A DNA stretch of 64,000 nucleotides from Termitomyces sp. T153 (GCA_018296165.2 JACKQL020000166.1:1-64000), one strand, 5' to 3'; positions 10,827-23,562 are shown, counted from the first letter of the stretch. Numbers and translations: made by a program. The notes: generated by a model not told the origin, from the sequence alone.

Positions 10827-11239
10827 GTAACATCTTTGCCCCTCATCAACAAGGAAAGACAGAAGAGCAATTATTTGCTGGGCAAGGGGCTGGATAATGC
10901 CAGCAATGATTTGTGGGGTACCCAACTGCACTGCTTTCAGTTGTGGAGACTGTAACCACAATTCCAGTGGTGGTAAATCCACCAGGTAAGGATGTAAAGA
11001 GGACTTATGCTCCTCAGGTGAGAATCAAGGACATATCCACACTAGCAGTGCATTCTAGGATACTCCTAGCTACTGACTTTCCATGCTGTATAGCATATCA
11101 GTGTATGTGGAATTAGGGTTTGAGGACTAAGGGATATTCCTTAGTCAACAATCAAGAAGTAGTGTTCAAAGGTGTGTTGCCAGTGGATGACATGTGATGG
11201 CAGTCTGGTTTGAACTGCCCAACCAGACAGGTATCCTAG

Positions 11240-12480
11240 AGGAAGTGACAGCAGTAGTAGCCATCACAAAAACAACCATTGTGGTAATGGTGGTTGTGAT
11301 GGACCACTACCTGGAGGCCTGGCTGTGAAGGCAGAAATGGCAGCTGAGATGAATCTAGCAGAGATGGACAAGATTGGTTGTACCATCCATGACAAATGGA
11401 GTTTGTGACACCAGGACAGCAAGTACAATTCTTTTTTATGGTTGATCCTGCCCAAGTGTGGAGTCAGATGCTGGGAACGCAGGAGGCCACAAAGGCCTAC
11501 ACTGATAATGTGCACTGATGGCTAACAAGCATAATTGATGATGCCATTGGCATCAAATTGCAACTATCTGAGGGAGTGAAGCTGAGAAAGGCAGATCCTT
11601 GGTATATCCAAGCATATAAAGGGGGACCCAGGTTCAGTGACTTGGAAGACTGGACTATGGATGTCTACTACCATTTAGTAGCATGCTTGTATGGAGGAGA
11701 CTGAATGGATCAAGAAAGGATCTTTGTCCTTCCTCAATTCCTGGATGGACCAGCAAAGCAATGGTTTAGGCATCATGTTCTGCACTATAACCATGCATGA
11801 CAGCAGTGGACATTCAAGGACATCATTATTAAGTTGTACAATTGATTTGTGAGTCCATCAATGATGCAGGATGCACAAGAGGCATTCTATGTGGCATCAT
11901 ATGCTTAGAGGCTTAGCATGCAAGAGTTTTATGACCTGCTGATTGACCATGCACAAATGTGGCAATATACCCAGATGCTTGGATGATTTGCAAGACATTC
12001 CTGAAGGGTTTCCTCAGGAAATGTGGAAGGTATTGATACAAGACAATGGATTTTCACCTGAGATCAATACCATAGAAGAGTTTTTGACCTACATGATCTG
12101 GTTCAAGGTGGTCCCTGAAGATGGTGCAGCATTTTGAGCAGCATAGCTCAAAGAGTCATCATGTTGGGGCCCAACTTGTGCCATATAAAGTGGAAACCTT
12201 CCTGGTGAGGAAGGTTGATATGGCCAGAAATACTAACCCAAGGTTTGTGGTGCACAAGTGCACTTTCCAGGAGAAAGGAAAACTATATCCTCCTGCAGGT
12301 GCAGTTCAGGGGCACAGCCCCAAGGATCAGGAGGCAGTTCTGCCATGACTGGACCATGATCATAGTAATGAATATGGTTATGGTCATGATATCAAGGCTA
12401 GAGGAAGGGAAGCAGGTGATGTGACTTGCTTCCAGTGTGATGGCAAAGGCCACTATGCAAATGACTACAAGCTGCTGGAC
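11240..12480 (+). pseudogene. Gag pseudogene of element D
   Basis: Fragments in shifting plus-strand frames give a Gag capsid pattern, for example FSDLEDWTMDVYYHLVAC near 11640, then LPQFLDGPAKQWFRHHV near 11740. A knuckle CFQCDGKGHYAND follows at about 12424-12470; its last Cys has become Tyr. Several TGA and TAG stops interrupt it. Confidence 0.7.
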
Positions 12481-12775
12481 AACAAAGTGGGAAGCTGCAG
12501 GTGTGAGTTAGAGCAGCATGAATAGCCAATCCAGGTAAGAGTAGAAGAGATGACTCTGGCAATGAGCCAAAGGAGAACAGGGACAAGAGGTTGGACCTGA
12601 ATGACAACAAGTTGGCAGCTATGGATGATGACCATAGCATGAAGAGGAAGATGAATATGTTGAGGTCAACATCTACAACAATGACTACTATGCCCAGGAC
12701 AGTGATTCAGAGCACCTGCTGGCTCTGACAGATTACCTGGCCAGCAAGTTTGACAGGCCCATTGAAGCTTTTCCA

Positions 12776-13170
12776 ATGAAGGTGCATAAAGTGACACTGA
12801 GTGTGGTTGCTAAGCCACTGAATCAACTGAGGGTGAGATGCAAGGACAAGGATTGCCTTGCCATGTATGTCAGTCACAAGACATGGGCCTTGTGGGACTC
12901 AGGCAGTATTACCACAGGGATAATCCTGCAGTTTTGTCAAGTGCATAACATCTGGGTGCAGCATTTGGTTGAACTGTTGACATTACAGTTGGGGACTGCA
13001 GACAGTTGAGCAAAGGTACAGTTTGGTATGTATGTCAATATGGAAGTTCTTGGAATGAAGTTCAAGGAGTATGTTGATGTTGCAAACTTTGACCAGTACA
13101 ATATGATTGTGGGCATGCCCTACATGAGGAAGAATCAGGTGATACTGGACTTTGAGGGTAACTAGGTAAT
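12776..13170 (+). pseudogene. Aspartic protease remnant of element D
   Basis: ALWDSGSITTG (about 12885-12920) is the protease active site (D-S-G). Further on, QYNMIVGMPYMRKNQV matches the Gypsy protease C-terminal part. A TGA at 13008 and a TAG near 13163 break the frame. Confidence 0.65.
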
Positions 13171-14229
13171 TGGGTCATTGTGAATGGAAAGGCTACCCTT
13201 ACAGTGAGGGTAGCACTTGAGAATGCAGATGGACAATTGTGCAGGTATCAGGCAATGGAAAAGCAATACATGGCAGGCAGTGCAGACCCATAGTGGAAGA
13301 CATGGGGGAAGAGGAGCAAGGTGTGGCAAGTTTGCCACATGACCATCCAGCATTACTACTGTTAGAGGAGTACAAGCAGGCAGTGACAACTGCAGGGAAG
13401 ATGGGGAAGCCCATGGAGGATTGGAAAAGCTGCCAAAGCTGTCAATTCTGAAGGGATCAAGATCAAGAAAGAGATTTATTTTCAAAGGTTAACCCTTATT
13501 TGAAATCAGAGATCACCCAACAATGGGTGACCATGGGGGGAGACAACTGGATGGTAGCTTGGAGTATCTGCCTATGACATTGAGAGTTGAAGTCAAAGAC
13601 TTTGTAATGGATGAGGAAGAGGAGTGCCTGGCACTACAATCCAGGAGAGTGATAGTGCAGGCACTGAAGGACAGACCAGTGCCAGCACCAGCATCTGACT
13701 GGGCATTCAATCTACAAATGCTAATGGAATGGAATGAGGTAGTGGCATCAATGCAGGCATGGGAAGACCATACATGCACCTCACAAGGCAAGTTATATTG
13801 ACAGGCTACAGATGAGAAAATCTCTGTAGCCACAGTGATTATGCATAAGGGAGAATCACTGAGAGCAATGAGAGTGGCCCCATCTGGAATACTGCAATTG
13901 GTCATTCCCAATGACATGGAAGTAAGGCTAAAGGCCTTGTGCAAGCAATTTGAGGCAAAGAGGAGAATTGGAGAGTTGGAGGGATGAAAGGCCCTGTCCT
14001 CAGGCAAGGAAAGAAGAGAGAGTTATGTCTGACATAGGGAGATATTTCTTGGCTCCAGGGTCAGTGGCAAACTGAGTTCATGAATATTGTGAATGGTACC
14101 AAGGAGGAGCTTCCACCTTGGTAGGAGGTCAATCATGAGATTAATCTCATAGATGAGAATAAGCAATTACCAATACCACCTTCCATGATGCTCCATGGCA
14201 CTGCAGCAGCAATTGCAAGAGAAAACAAA

Positions 14230-14720
14230 TCAATACATGTGTATGCAGTGGTGGGAGGCATGGGCAGCACTTGCAAGCCATGCCCCTATTATGTATCCCT
14301 AAGAAGGATGAAATGTTGAGGACAGCATTGGATGCATGCCAATGCAACAATAACACAATAAAAGATGTTACTTCATTGCCAGATCAGGGGATGATTTGGG
14401 AAGATGTTGCTCATGCAAAGTTCAGGTCAAAAATTAACCTGACAGATGCATACACACCACTGTGAATTTGCATGTCAGACACTGATAAGATGGTATTGTT
14501 GTCAATTAATGGCACATATGTCAGTAATACCATGCAGATATGGGACTGCAACACCCCAGCTACATTTCAGAGGTTGATCACCTCTATCTTTTGAGATGTT
14601 ATTGGCAAATTTATGCATGTGTATCTTGATGATATATCCATGTATTCAAATACAGTCAAGGATCACTAGCAATGCCTACAAATAGTGTACAAGCAGCTTA
14701 GAGCAAATTGCTCTATCTTA
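14230..14720 (+). pseudogene. Reverse transcriptase remnant of element D
   Basis: The plus-strand translation shows CIPKKDEMLRTALDACQCN, then KFRSKINLTDAY, and then VYLDDISMYS at about 14618-14650, the YLDD catalytic box of Gypsy RT. TGA and TAG stops interrupt the frame. RNase H and integrase of this copy were not found. Confidence 0.75.
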
Positions 14721-14819
14721 AGTGGAAGAAGTGCAAGCTGTATGCAGACCAGGTGGACTGCCTGGGTTATGTTATTGACAGTCATGGCATTCATCCTGAC
14801 CATGACAAGCTTGATTGAG

Positions 14820-15080
14820 TCTGTAAATGACATGTTCCATGGAATCATAATGAAAGATCTACACAAAGATTGACCTCTGGTCAGGATACAACAATGTCTG
14901 CATTGCCCTGGGTCATGAATGGAAGATGGTCTTATGGACATGCTACAAACTCTTTTCCCTTTGGAATGACAAACTCCCCTGCCACCTTCCAGTACTTCAT
15001 GATCAAGATCTTTCACAATATGAATGATGTGTTTGTCATCATATACTTGGAAACATTCTGATCTACTCAAACTCCTTGGA
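14820..15080 (+). pseudogene. Second Gypsy RT fragment
   Basis: The stretch encodes KIDLWSGYNNVCIA-like and MTNSPATFQYFM segments followed by a broken YLDDILIYS, which repeats the palm region already seen at 14.4-14.65 kb. It is therefore a separate fragment, truncated on both sides. Confidence 0.6.
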
Positions 15081-15886
15081 AGAACACTAGGGGCATGTCC
15101 AATAGTACCTAACATCACAGAATACACACACCTTCATGTCAAAAACTATCAGCAATCAGTAGATCCATATTCAAAACATCCTATATGTCATGAACTTCCC
15201 ATAGTCTATCAGGAACTATGTATAGTTGTCCTAGCATATACATAGGGCAGCTATCCACAAATCTTCTTTACATTTGTTTATAAGGAAAGAAGAGTCAAAG
15301 GAAGATGTTTTTGATCATGAAATGGCATTAGCCAGTATCTACTCAATGTTGAGATCCAGACCCAGCCTCACTTTGTTTGGTTAGGTCTTGAATATTCTCA
15401 TCTAATGTTTAATTAAACCCACCATCCTTTTTCAGAGGCTGTAATGTAGTCAAGTGTTCATTGAGAGTGGGAAAGGTGGGATATTGTCAGGAGTAAGTTG
15501 ACCCCAAGGTTATAAGAAGTGATCATGTAAGACTATAAGAATACACACCTTCAAGTCTGAAGCTATCAGTGATAAAAGATAGATGATGATGATGATAAGT
15601 ACAGGCTCCCCATTCTGTAGCACATTTCCCTTGTGGTTTGTTCATATTCTAAAAAGTGAACTTCATTTGATTCTTCTGTCAGACATTTTGATGAGATCCA
15701 CTGGCAGGTGCTCATTGATGTGGTTCCAAGCACCCAAACTGATTAATTCCAAGCTAATGAGCTGAGCTGCTATGGTCGCGATCATCGTGTCCCAAACTTT
15801 GTAATGATCTCGTCAACTAAGAGCTTTCCACAAATCTCAGTCTCAAACTTGCATTCAATATTATACACTTGTAATCCTAACTTGTA
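15081..15886. other. Intergenic region downstream of rif1
   Basis: The part up to about 15760 is CpG-poor and holds no recognisable gene. CpG reappears at about 15770 just before the 3' end of rif1. The last 100 bp are AT-rich and probably contain the rif1 polyadenylation region. Confidence 0.5.
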
Positions 15887-18800
15887 TCATACAATAAACG
15901 GTTTAATTTTAATCAACGACGACCCAGACCCCGTCCTCTGCAATCTCCTCTCAACAAGATCCCTCGACGGACTCGACACAACAATTGAATCATCACTCGG
16001 TGGATCCGTCAAATTTCTTCCCTTTCCACGTTTCAAATCCGGCGATATAAGATGATGCGGCGTTACCTGCCCCAAATGAGGATCATCATCCGAAGACAGC
16101 TCCGACGAGGGCACAGATTGCTTGCTGTGATGCCGAACGAGAGAGTACGTGTAGAACGAAGCACGGTTTTCCGATGGAACAAGCGCACGAAGGGGTACCG
16201 CGCCAACACTGAAAGTTTCTTCTGCTTCAGTGTCCGATTCCACTGAGCGTCTCTCAACACTTTTTCTCCGTTTGCTCGACCGAGTCCTGTCACTCCCCGC
16301 CGCAGAGACCTTCGACTCCGACCTCGTTCTACGCACCGAACGTTCAATCCTGCTCGGCGTGCGCGCCAACTCAAAGCTCGCAGAGGTTCGCAGAGTTCGA
16401 CCGTACGCTCGACTAAGTGGAGGCATCTCTACAGCATCCATGACCACCCGTTTCCTCTTCTTCGTACCAGTAACACTCTTTGCAGACTCATCATTCGATG
16501 TCGGCTTAGACGTCTGAGTCACAAAGAAAACATCGCCCTCGGGAGGAAGAACAAGACTCTCAACAGAACTCCTCTCATCTTCACTGCCATCTTCCTCAAA
16601 ACGTCGTTTTCCGAGCTTGACCTTTGTGGCTGGTGGAGACGATGCAAGAATCCTATCCATGACGGAAGTAATAACGACTTCTCTGACAGGAGAAAAGTTT
16701 TCCTTGTTTCCATCGGCCAATCTACGGCGTTTGGCGGGCGATGATCTGGAAGTCCTAGGAGTTGGGGGACGTGACAAGATCGAAAGACGGGTAGACATAG
16801 GCGATTCGGGTGACTGAATAAGAAGCTGTGTGAATGGCCTGGCGGATATAGATGGGCGTGGCGGTGTAGAGAGAGTCTTGTGGTCATAGACTGAACACGG
16901 TGTCGATGGGGTATTCAAGTTCATCCTAGGCGTAGAGGGCGTAGGTGTAGTTGGGCGGGGGACAAACGCTGCCTCAAGCTCTGCTATGATCGTTCCGGGA
17001 GCACCATAAACAGACCTCAAGCAGGCAGCAATATCAGCACTCCACCCTCCCTCTGGAACTTCAACATCAGCGTAAGTTGTATCCCAAAACTCCCTGAACG
17101 CATCCACAGCAGGTCCACGGATCTCAGCCCGCGTCTCATGCACAAGGGGTGCACACAGAGCAGGTCCGAAACACGACAGAAGAGGTGCCGACGCTCGACC
17201 CTGAATAGTCACGAGAAGAGTTTCATACAACGGAACAATCTTGCATATCCATCAGCTTCACATACAAAATCAAAAAATAAAAATAAAAACGCACATCATA
17301 CTCAACAACATCCTTATCCCACTTATCCTCGGCATCAGCAAGCCACGCCGCCAGCGCACCGCTCATAGATTCCCCAAGCACCCCCAAAAGTTCCCGCGGA
17401 CACTGCTCAACAAGCAAAGTAACAGCACGCGCAGCCCAAGTATACGTCGTCTGATCCAAAGGCGGTGGATACGCCGCGCCCATCGTCGTCGCCACAAAAT
17501 CCAACACCGCCTCGGGAAGTTCTCTCAAATCCCCACTCGCCGCCACGCCCGCCAAATAATTCAGCACAAACTCCACAAACCTAATATGCACAGGCCTATA
17601 CACACATCCATCACCCGCCGCACACTCATCCTCCACAAGTCTCACAACAACCCCCAGGACAGTATTCGCATCATGTCCATGGTCCAACGACGCATCAACC
17701 GCAAAATCCAGCAACTTCTGCCACGCCTCCGCGTCCTCCGTCGTAAGCGTCCACGATTCACATCCACAACAAAACGGCACCGCAAGCGTACACACCGCGC
17801 CCTCCCATCCCGCATCCAAGCTCTGCAACACCCATCCCCTCGCAAACACTCTCCAAACCAAAGCTCTCTCCGACGCCCTCCACCCCGCGGCTCCCCCGCG
17901 CCAAAACGCCCGAACAGCCTCATGCCCACAAGCAGCAAGAACATCAACACAAATCTCCGCCCACGCCTCATTCATCTCCCTCTCATCCGCATCCTCCTCC
18001 TCACCCACACTACGCGTCCCCGCAGCAGCAGCACTCCCAAACGTCGTATACTCCTCAACATTCTTCACAAGACACTGCACCAGACGCTCCGCCCCACTTC
18101 CAACGCACGTATGCGGCGCAAGTCTGCAAACAACGCTCCACATATCCCTCGCCAACTCCAATTTCGCAATCGAGCTCTTCAAGGACGACGAAAAGCCTGG
18201 AATCTCGAGTCCCCTGCTTCCTGTGCGGGTCAAGCCACCGTTCAAAGACAAAGACGAGGGCTGCAAGTCAAGATCCGCATCCTCGAGCACATGAACGATG
18301 ATCACGTTAATCGCACGCTCGATAAACTCTGTGACTGACTCCTCGTCATGCGGGGGAGGGGTAGCATCTATATCCCGATCCGGGTCATCATCCTCAGGAT
18401 CTACTTAATGATATTTCATCAGCTCATAAATCCAAAGCCGAAGGACGAAAACAAACCAAGCGCAGCCCCCAGCCCCATACTGACCATTCCTTCCCAAACC
18501 TGCAAAAGCCCTTTCCTTTCCCTCTCCCCATCCTCTCCCTTACTCGCCCCCACAGCCGCCCTCCAAGCCCTGACAAGGCCCTCCCAAACCCACACCTTCC
18601 TCATCTCCGCCTTACTCAACACCCTAACATCCTCCGCCTTTGGTGTCTCATCAAACAACGCCTTCACCACCTCCTTCAGCGCCCCATACTCCGTCGTCAA
18701 CAACCCCGGCATCGCCGAAAACAACCCCCTCGGCACAAGCGTCCTCTCCTCCTTCTCATATTCCCTCGCGCGCACATACATCTCCGGGGGCATACCCATC

Positions 18801-20660
18801 ATCGCGCGCATCGTATCAACCGCACTCTCCTTCGTCGCTCCATCCCTCCCCGCCATCTCCCCAAGCACCTCCAGCGCCCTCCCCAAAACCCTCTCCTCTC
18901 CATCCCCCCACTCCCCAAAATCATACACACCAACCCCACAATTGCCCGACCCAATCGTAGCCGCAATCGCACAGACCCCCGTCTCCATCTCCACAACACT
19001 CCTCACGACCCTCCACCACTCATCCCTATGCCTCCCCTCCCTCTCCGCCTCCCTCTCATCCACCTCCTCTTCCCCATCCTCCCCCTCCCCATCACCAACA
19101 ACCAACCGCGGACGAACATATACCCAAATAACACAACGCCACATAACACTCGTCAACGCACGCACGTTCCTATTCTTATGCCTCATCCCAAGATGAATAA
19201 GCACCCTCAAATGCGGAACACGCATCGCAGCAGGACCAAGGAGAACAATCAACGCCGACAGAACACAGATGGCCCATACAGGCCCATGTGCGACATGTGC
19301 AGGCTCCGTCGCCTGCAACGTCGTACGGAGCGTCCTGACAATCGACGGTTCCTGCGGTTTGGTAGGTGACTGCGGCGTAGACTTGGTTGGCGAACCCCGT
19401 TTGGTCGGCGAGGGCGTAGCGCGGGGTGGGGGAAGCGTCGTGATATATTTGAGGACGTGGTTTGAGATTTGGGTGTGGACTGACGAGTTGGGGATGCTAG
19501 TTGCTCCGATGACGAACCCGCCTAGTGCGTGTGCGGCATGTGTCCGGAGGGTGAGGGTGGGTGCAAGGAGAGATGAAAGTACAGAGGGTAAAAGGGAGCT
19601 GGTAAATACGGGTATAAAGACAGCGGGGAGGTGGACAGAGAGGTCGTGAATTGCCTGATAATTGAGGTGAGTATGGCGAAACGCCGGTGAGATGGAAGAC
19701 ATACTTTGAGTCCATCACTTGCAGAGCCTTTCTTGCCTTCTTTGCCGAGTTCGCCATCAATCCCACGGCATAGTGCAAAGGCGATGCGATCTGCGGCTGG
19801 GGCGAGGATCGCAGCAGAGAGGCGTTGAGTCTGGATGAGCCAGATGGCAAGGGCCCAAGTCTTGCGAGCGTTGGGGGTGGGCAGGTCGTCCGCTAGAGGA
19901 ATAGCGAGAACCGCGGCGAACATTGACCGTAGTTGCACGTCTAGAGAACCATAAGTCGAGAAAGAATTGAAGACAAACTTTGCTAACCGGTAAAGAGATT
20001 CATCGTCGCAGGAAGCGTAAAGACAAGCGAGAGCAGCCGAATTACGGCGTGGGTCGTCGTACACAGGTCCCGAGCGTACTTGACCTGCTCAGCACTCAAC
20101 CCGTCCCGTTTCTTCTTCTTGACGGGCGTGTTACTCGGCGATGGCAGCAACACTCTTACAGGCTCCTTTCCTGCGGCGGGGTCGACCAACGCCTTGCCCA
20201 AGTCCCTGACAACAGCCCCCACAAACGCTTCCTTGTGCTCCCGGAGAGGCTGGAACAGCGGCCACGACGCATCGTCGAGTTCACTCGTCACCGCAGCTCG
20301 CAGACGCGCGGTGAGAATGCTATAAGCCTCAATCAAGACGCGTAGGTCGGTGGCCTCAGTGGCCTCCACGATGGACTTGACGGGGTACACGAGATATTTG
20401 AGGTCAGCCAAGGGGTCCAGCGGCTCTGGAGTGAGCTCGCGCTGGTTTTCCTCAGGCCAGGGGGGGAGCTGTACCCATTTTTTGAGAATGGACTTGGGGG
20501 GAGGACGCTTGGAGGCGCTGGCGGCGGTGGAGACGTCGAGGGTGGCGGGGAGAATGTGGACTTTGTCGATTTCGGCCCAAGCAACGCGACAAGTCGAGCC
20601 GGCGTTTTCCTTTTCTTTTGCGCGGCGATGCGCTGTGCTCGGCGGCGTCAACAGCGTCAT
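15887..20660 (-). CDS. rif1: Rif1, telomere-associated regulator of replication timing
   Basis: Five exons on the minus strand: 20660-19988, 19940-19705, 19654-18457, 18400-17295 and 17239-15887. All introns (47-57 bp) have GT-AG ends, and the sum is 4566 nt or 1522 codons including the stop. Rif1 binds chromatin and telomeres and brings protein phosphatase 1 to origins to delay firing. The N-terminal half is the helical HEAT-like Rif1_N domain, recognised by segments such as EQVKYARDLCTTTHAVIRLL, PLADDLPTPNARKTWALAI and LLAPTLTLRTHAAHALGGF. Residues 25-28 (RVAW) and 57-60 (SILK) look like PP1-docking motifs. The C-terminal 450 residues are basic, rich in Ser and probably disordered. The start is the first ATG of the conserved frame. 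Normal CpG content sets it apart from the repeats. Confidence 0.92.
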
Positions 20661-20925
20661 TTTCTGAGCGAAGCGTCACGCAGGTCACACTCAACGCCGT
20701 TATTGACGCGTTGCGTGCCTTGTTTGTCCACCAAACAGGTCACATGCCAATGTGGCGCATGCATACCCCATTTCCAAAGCTCTCCGATCGGGAGGCCAAC
20801 GCGTAGCAAACAGGTATACAAAGGCCAGATGGTGTTAATCTGCACAGCTACTAACACTAGAACATTACCGACAACAGGTCGTCCAAAGCATAATCCACCT
20901 CCATGAATAATTTCTCCTTCACTTA
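20661..20925. promoter_or_regulatory. rif1 upstream region, bounded by the hAT element
   Basis: About 265 bp with normal CpG content lie between the rif1 start codon and the target duplication of the hAT transposon. This is all that is left as a proximal promoter before transposon sequence. No clear TATA box was seen. Confidence 0.5.
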
Positions 20926-20933
20926 GTGATGTG
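20926..20933. repeat. Left target-site duplication of the hAT element
   Basis: CCTTCACT here corresponds to TATTCACT at 28682-28689; six of eight bases match, the length expected for hAT. Confidence 0.6.
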
Positions 20934-21261
20934 CCAGGCCCAGCTTCAAGCCGTCAGCCGGGCCAAGCCGAGACCATTTGAGCCAGGCCTAGCCGGGCCA
21001 AAACAGGCGGCCTGGTAAGGGCTTTGGCCCGACCCACAAGGATGGAAAGCGGGAGCCGGCGGCTTTCAAGGGCAATGAACAGGTGGCACGTTTTTTTGAT
21101 GGACACGTTCACGACGTCAACTTCGATACAAGCTCTAGCTATGCTCATCGTTGACAGCGTAGCCATGCGCATTCAACAGTTATTACTTTTCCTTTGTTTA
21201 GGTCCAAACATAAATGTGTTTCCTTTCCCATTGACCTCTACCCTCAACCTGTTTTCAGGGC

Positions 21262-21669
21262 ATGAAAATGCCCACCACTGCTGCAATTCAGGCGCTCGTG
21301 AAGACTATCACTGCTCTCTCATCTAATCTACCTTCATCTGTCGAACAAGGTAGTAAATCCGATAAAATATGGACAGTTATGAATGGGGGAGAAGGCGAGA
21401 CATTGCATGAAACCTTCAACAGGTGCTTCGACGCTATGTTTGGTGAGGATTGCCGTGATTCTAATGGGCGTCTAGAGTTTGTATGCAGAGAGAAATTAGG
21501 CCTTGGACTTGTGTGTTCATATCCGTCCAAAATTGACTGGGCAGTGAACTTCCTTTTGGATCTTGTTGAGATCAAACTTCAGAGGCTTGTTTCAGAACTC
21601 AAGTACCTTCAGTATGTTGTGAGTTTTCTTGGATTTGAAGCTTTTCTAATGTGCTACGGCCCTCAGTGA
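21262..21669 (+). CDS. Unidentified 135-residue ORF in the 5' part of the hAT element
   Basis: This open frame begins with MPTTAAIQALVKTI and contains GETLHETFNRCFDAMFGEDC and LGLGLVCSYPSKIDWAV. No catalytic motif is recognised. It still holds several CpG dinucleotides, unlike the transposase region downstream. It may be the first coding exon region of the hAT element or a small accessory product; a possible continuation follows at 21740-22075 in other frames with acidic sequence around IVLDSDDESEG. Function unknown. Confidence 0.45.
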   Translation: MKMPTTAAIQALVKTITALSSNLPSSVEQGSKSDKIWTVMNGGEGETLHETFNRCFDAMFGEDCRDSNGRLEFVCREKLGLGLVCSYPSKIDWAVNFLLDLVEIKLQRLVSELKYLQYVVSFLGFEAFLMCYGPQ

Positions 21670-22439
21670 ATCTGATGCTGGTAGTAATACTCAAACCTGA
21701 CCAGCCCACCACACTATCCCAACTACCAAATTAACAGATGAAAACAATCTTGAGCAGCCAAAGCTCCCCTTCCAATGCAAGGTTGTTGATGCTTATTGCG
21801 AGCAGCAGGTTCAAGATGTTGTTTCCAAAAACAGCAAAGATCATACAGTATCTGATACAATGGAATCTGAAACCATTGACAGAGATAGCAGTGCTGTTAG
21901 TCTCAATGAAAACCAGGGTCAGTGCTCATTTATGATTTGCTTGTAATAGACTGTTCAATTGCTGATTTTTGTGCTTTGAACAAGATTCAATGTCAGACAT
22001 GGTAGGGATGTCTGGAAGCAAACATCCAATTGTTCTGGATAGTGATGATGAAAGTGAAGGACACCACACTCCTGGTGAGTATATTTATTTACAATGTCAG
22101 CATTTGGAGCTAAGTTCTTGATTATAGTAAAGAAGGTGCACAGGTCACTTGGAAACCCAACAGCCATAGATGATGATGGATTCTTAGCAGACATCAATAT
22201 TCAATCAATCACTGATGAAATAGAGTTGCGTGAAGACAAGAGATGTGATATTAGTCATGATCAATGTCAATGGGAAGGAGAAGAAGTATTGTATACGCAA
22301 AGTCTGCCCGTAAGTGATTTGATGTTTTTCTATTTACATCTCTATTTATATCATCATGACTGTTTTTTCTTATCTAGCAACAAAAAAGCTATTGTTAACA
22401 AGGTTACAACACTATGATGTCATTTAGAAGCACATCATT

Positions 22440-23443
22440 CAGTCTGTAGGCCTTTGAACTTTCTGCTCCTCATGCTAATAATTTACCAGGGAAAATACTG
22501 AAAGTGGGCACAAGAAAACAGCCTTGATTCAAAGCTACCAGGTGACATCAAGAAATACAAGGTGGATGCAGAGTGCATGACATGAATCCTGGACCATAAT
22601 CTTGAGGAAAAGAAGCTCAAGGAACAGGCAGTTAAGTACACACACAAAGAATTTCATAGAGCTGCAATCAAGTGGCTTGTGGCTACAGATCAGTGTGACA
22701 CTTTCTGCATTTGGTTAATAGTGTCTAAAGTATTGTTAAGCCTGTTCAAGCTCTCAAACACCCAAAATTCAAGCACATGATTGATGTTGCATTGTGTGCC
22801 ACTGAAGGTGTCAAGATTTCTGGATGAAAGTTGACATGGGCAGCCATCAAACAGTCATTCCAAACTCATCTTAAGAACCTCAAAGCAGAACTCAATGTAA
22901 GTGTCTGCTGTTGAGATTTTTCTTTATCTTACTGTGTCATTAGGGCCCCGAAGTGTCTGGAGAAATCAGCCTGACTTGCAATGCATGGCAAGTAGGAAAC
23001 ATGGATGGTTATTTTGCAGTTACTGGCCATTGGATTGAAGAGACAGCACCAATGCAATGGGAGCTCAAAAGCACACTTGTGGGCTTTACATGGCTTTGCA
23101 ATGCCCATAATGCAGAGCATCTAGGCCAAGCACTATCCAAATTAGTTGACTGAATTGGCATTGCACACAAGATGACTCTCATTTGAAAATAATTTTCAGC
23201 ATTTATGCATATGTTGTCTCTAGATTGGTCATATAACTTATGACAATGCATCAAATAAATCTACAATGCTCCAAGAATTTGCACAACACATTAGGAATGC
23301 ATCAGGGGAGGAATTCCCATGGAAGAAGTGAAAAATCAAGTAAGATTTTAATGTTTGAGAATTTGACATTGCTGATTATTTTTTCTAGTTGTCTTGCACA
23401 TGTGATTAACTTAGCTACACAGTGCCTTATATCATCCTAGTGG
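22440..23443 (+). pseudogene. hAT transposase, N-terminal and central part
   Basis: The plus-strand reading gives KWAQENSLDSKLPGDIKKYK near 22500, then ISLTCNAWQVGNMDGYFAVT at about 22960-23020, then HITYDNASNKSTMLQEFA near 23235, and finally CLAHVINLATQCLIS at about 23390-23440. These match the DDE/RNase H-like core of agaricomycete hAT transposases. Short introns such as 22896-22944 appear to be present. Stops and lost Arg codons show decay. The reading is cut in the middle of the conserved INLATQ region by the Helitron and resumes after 27070. Confidence 0.75.
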
Positions 23444-23562
23444 TGACAAGCACCAGTCCCCGACTCATTCATTAAGCAGAATAATACAATACAAGTTATA
23501 ATATTAAACTGTGCTGTATGTACTTGAACATGCATTATACATTTTCATAATAAGTTCAAATA

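Larger units (their letters stand above)
10827..15080 (+). mobile_element. Degraded Ty3/Gypsy element D
   Basis: A plus-strand series of gag, zinc knuckle, protease and RT fragments in the order of a Gypsy element, all broken by stops. No LTRs were assigned. A second RT fragment at 14820-15080 repeats part of the RT and may come from another copy. CpG is almost absent. Confidence 0.75.

Noticed and set aside
15100..15580. Two similar segments (AGAATACACAC-CTTCA) about 420 bp apart, possible LTR pair
   Set aside because: Similarity is short and imperfect, and no terminal TG/CA ends or target duplication could be defined.
17241..18338. 365-codon plus-strand ORF
   Set aside because: It lies antisense to rif1 exon 4. 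It is rich in Arg, His and Ser as expected from mirrored codon bias, has no motif, and the minus-strand splicing model explains the region fully.
18348..19196. 282-codon plus-strand ORF
   Set aside because: Antisense shadow of rif1 exon 3; low complexity (Ser, Pro) and no start context or introns.
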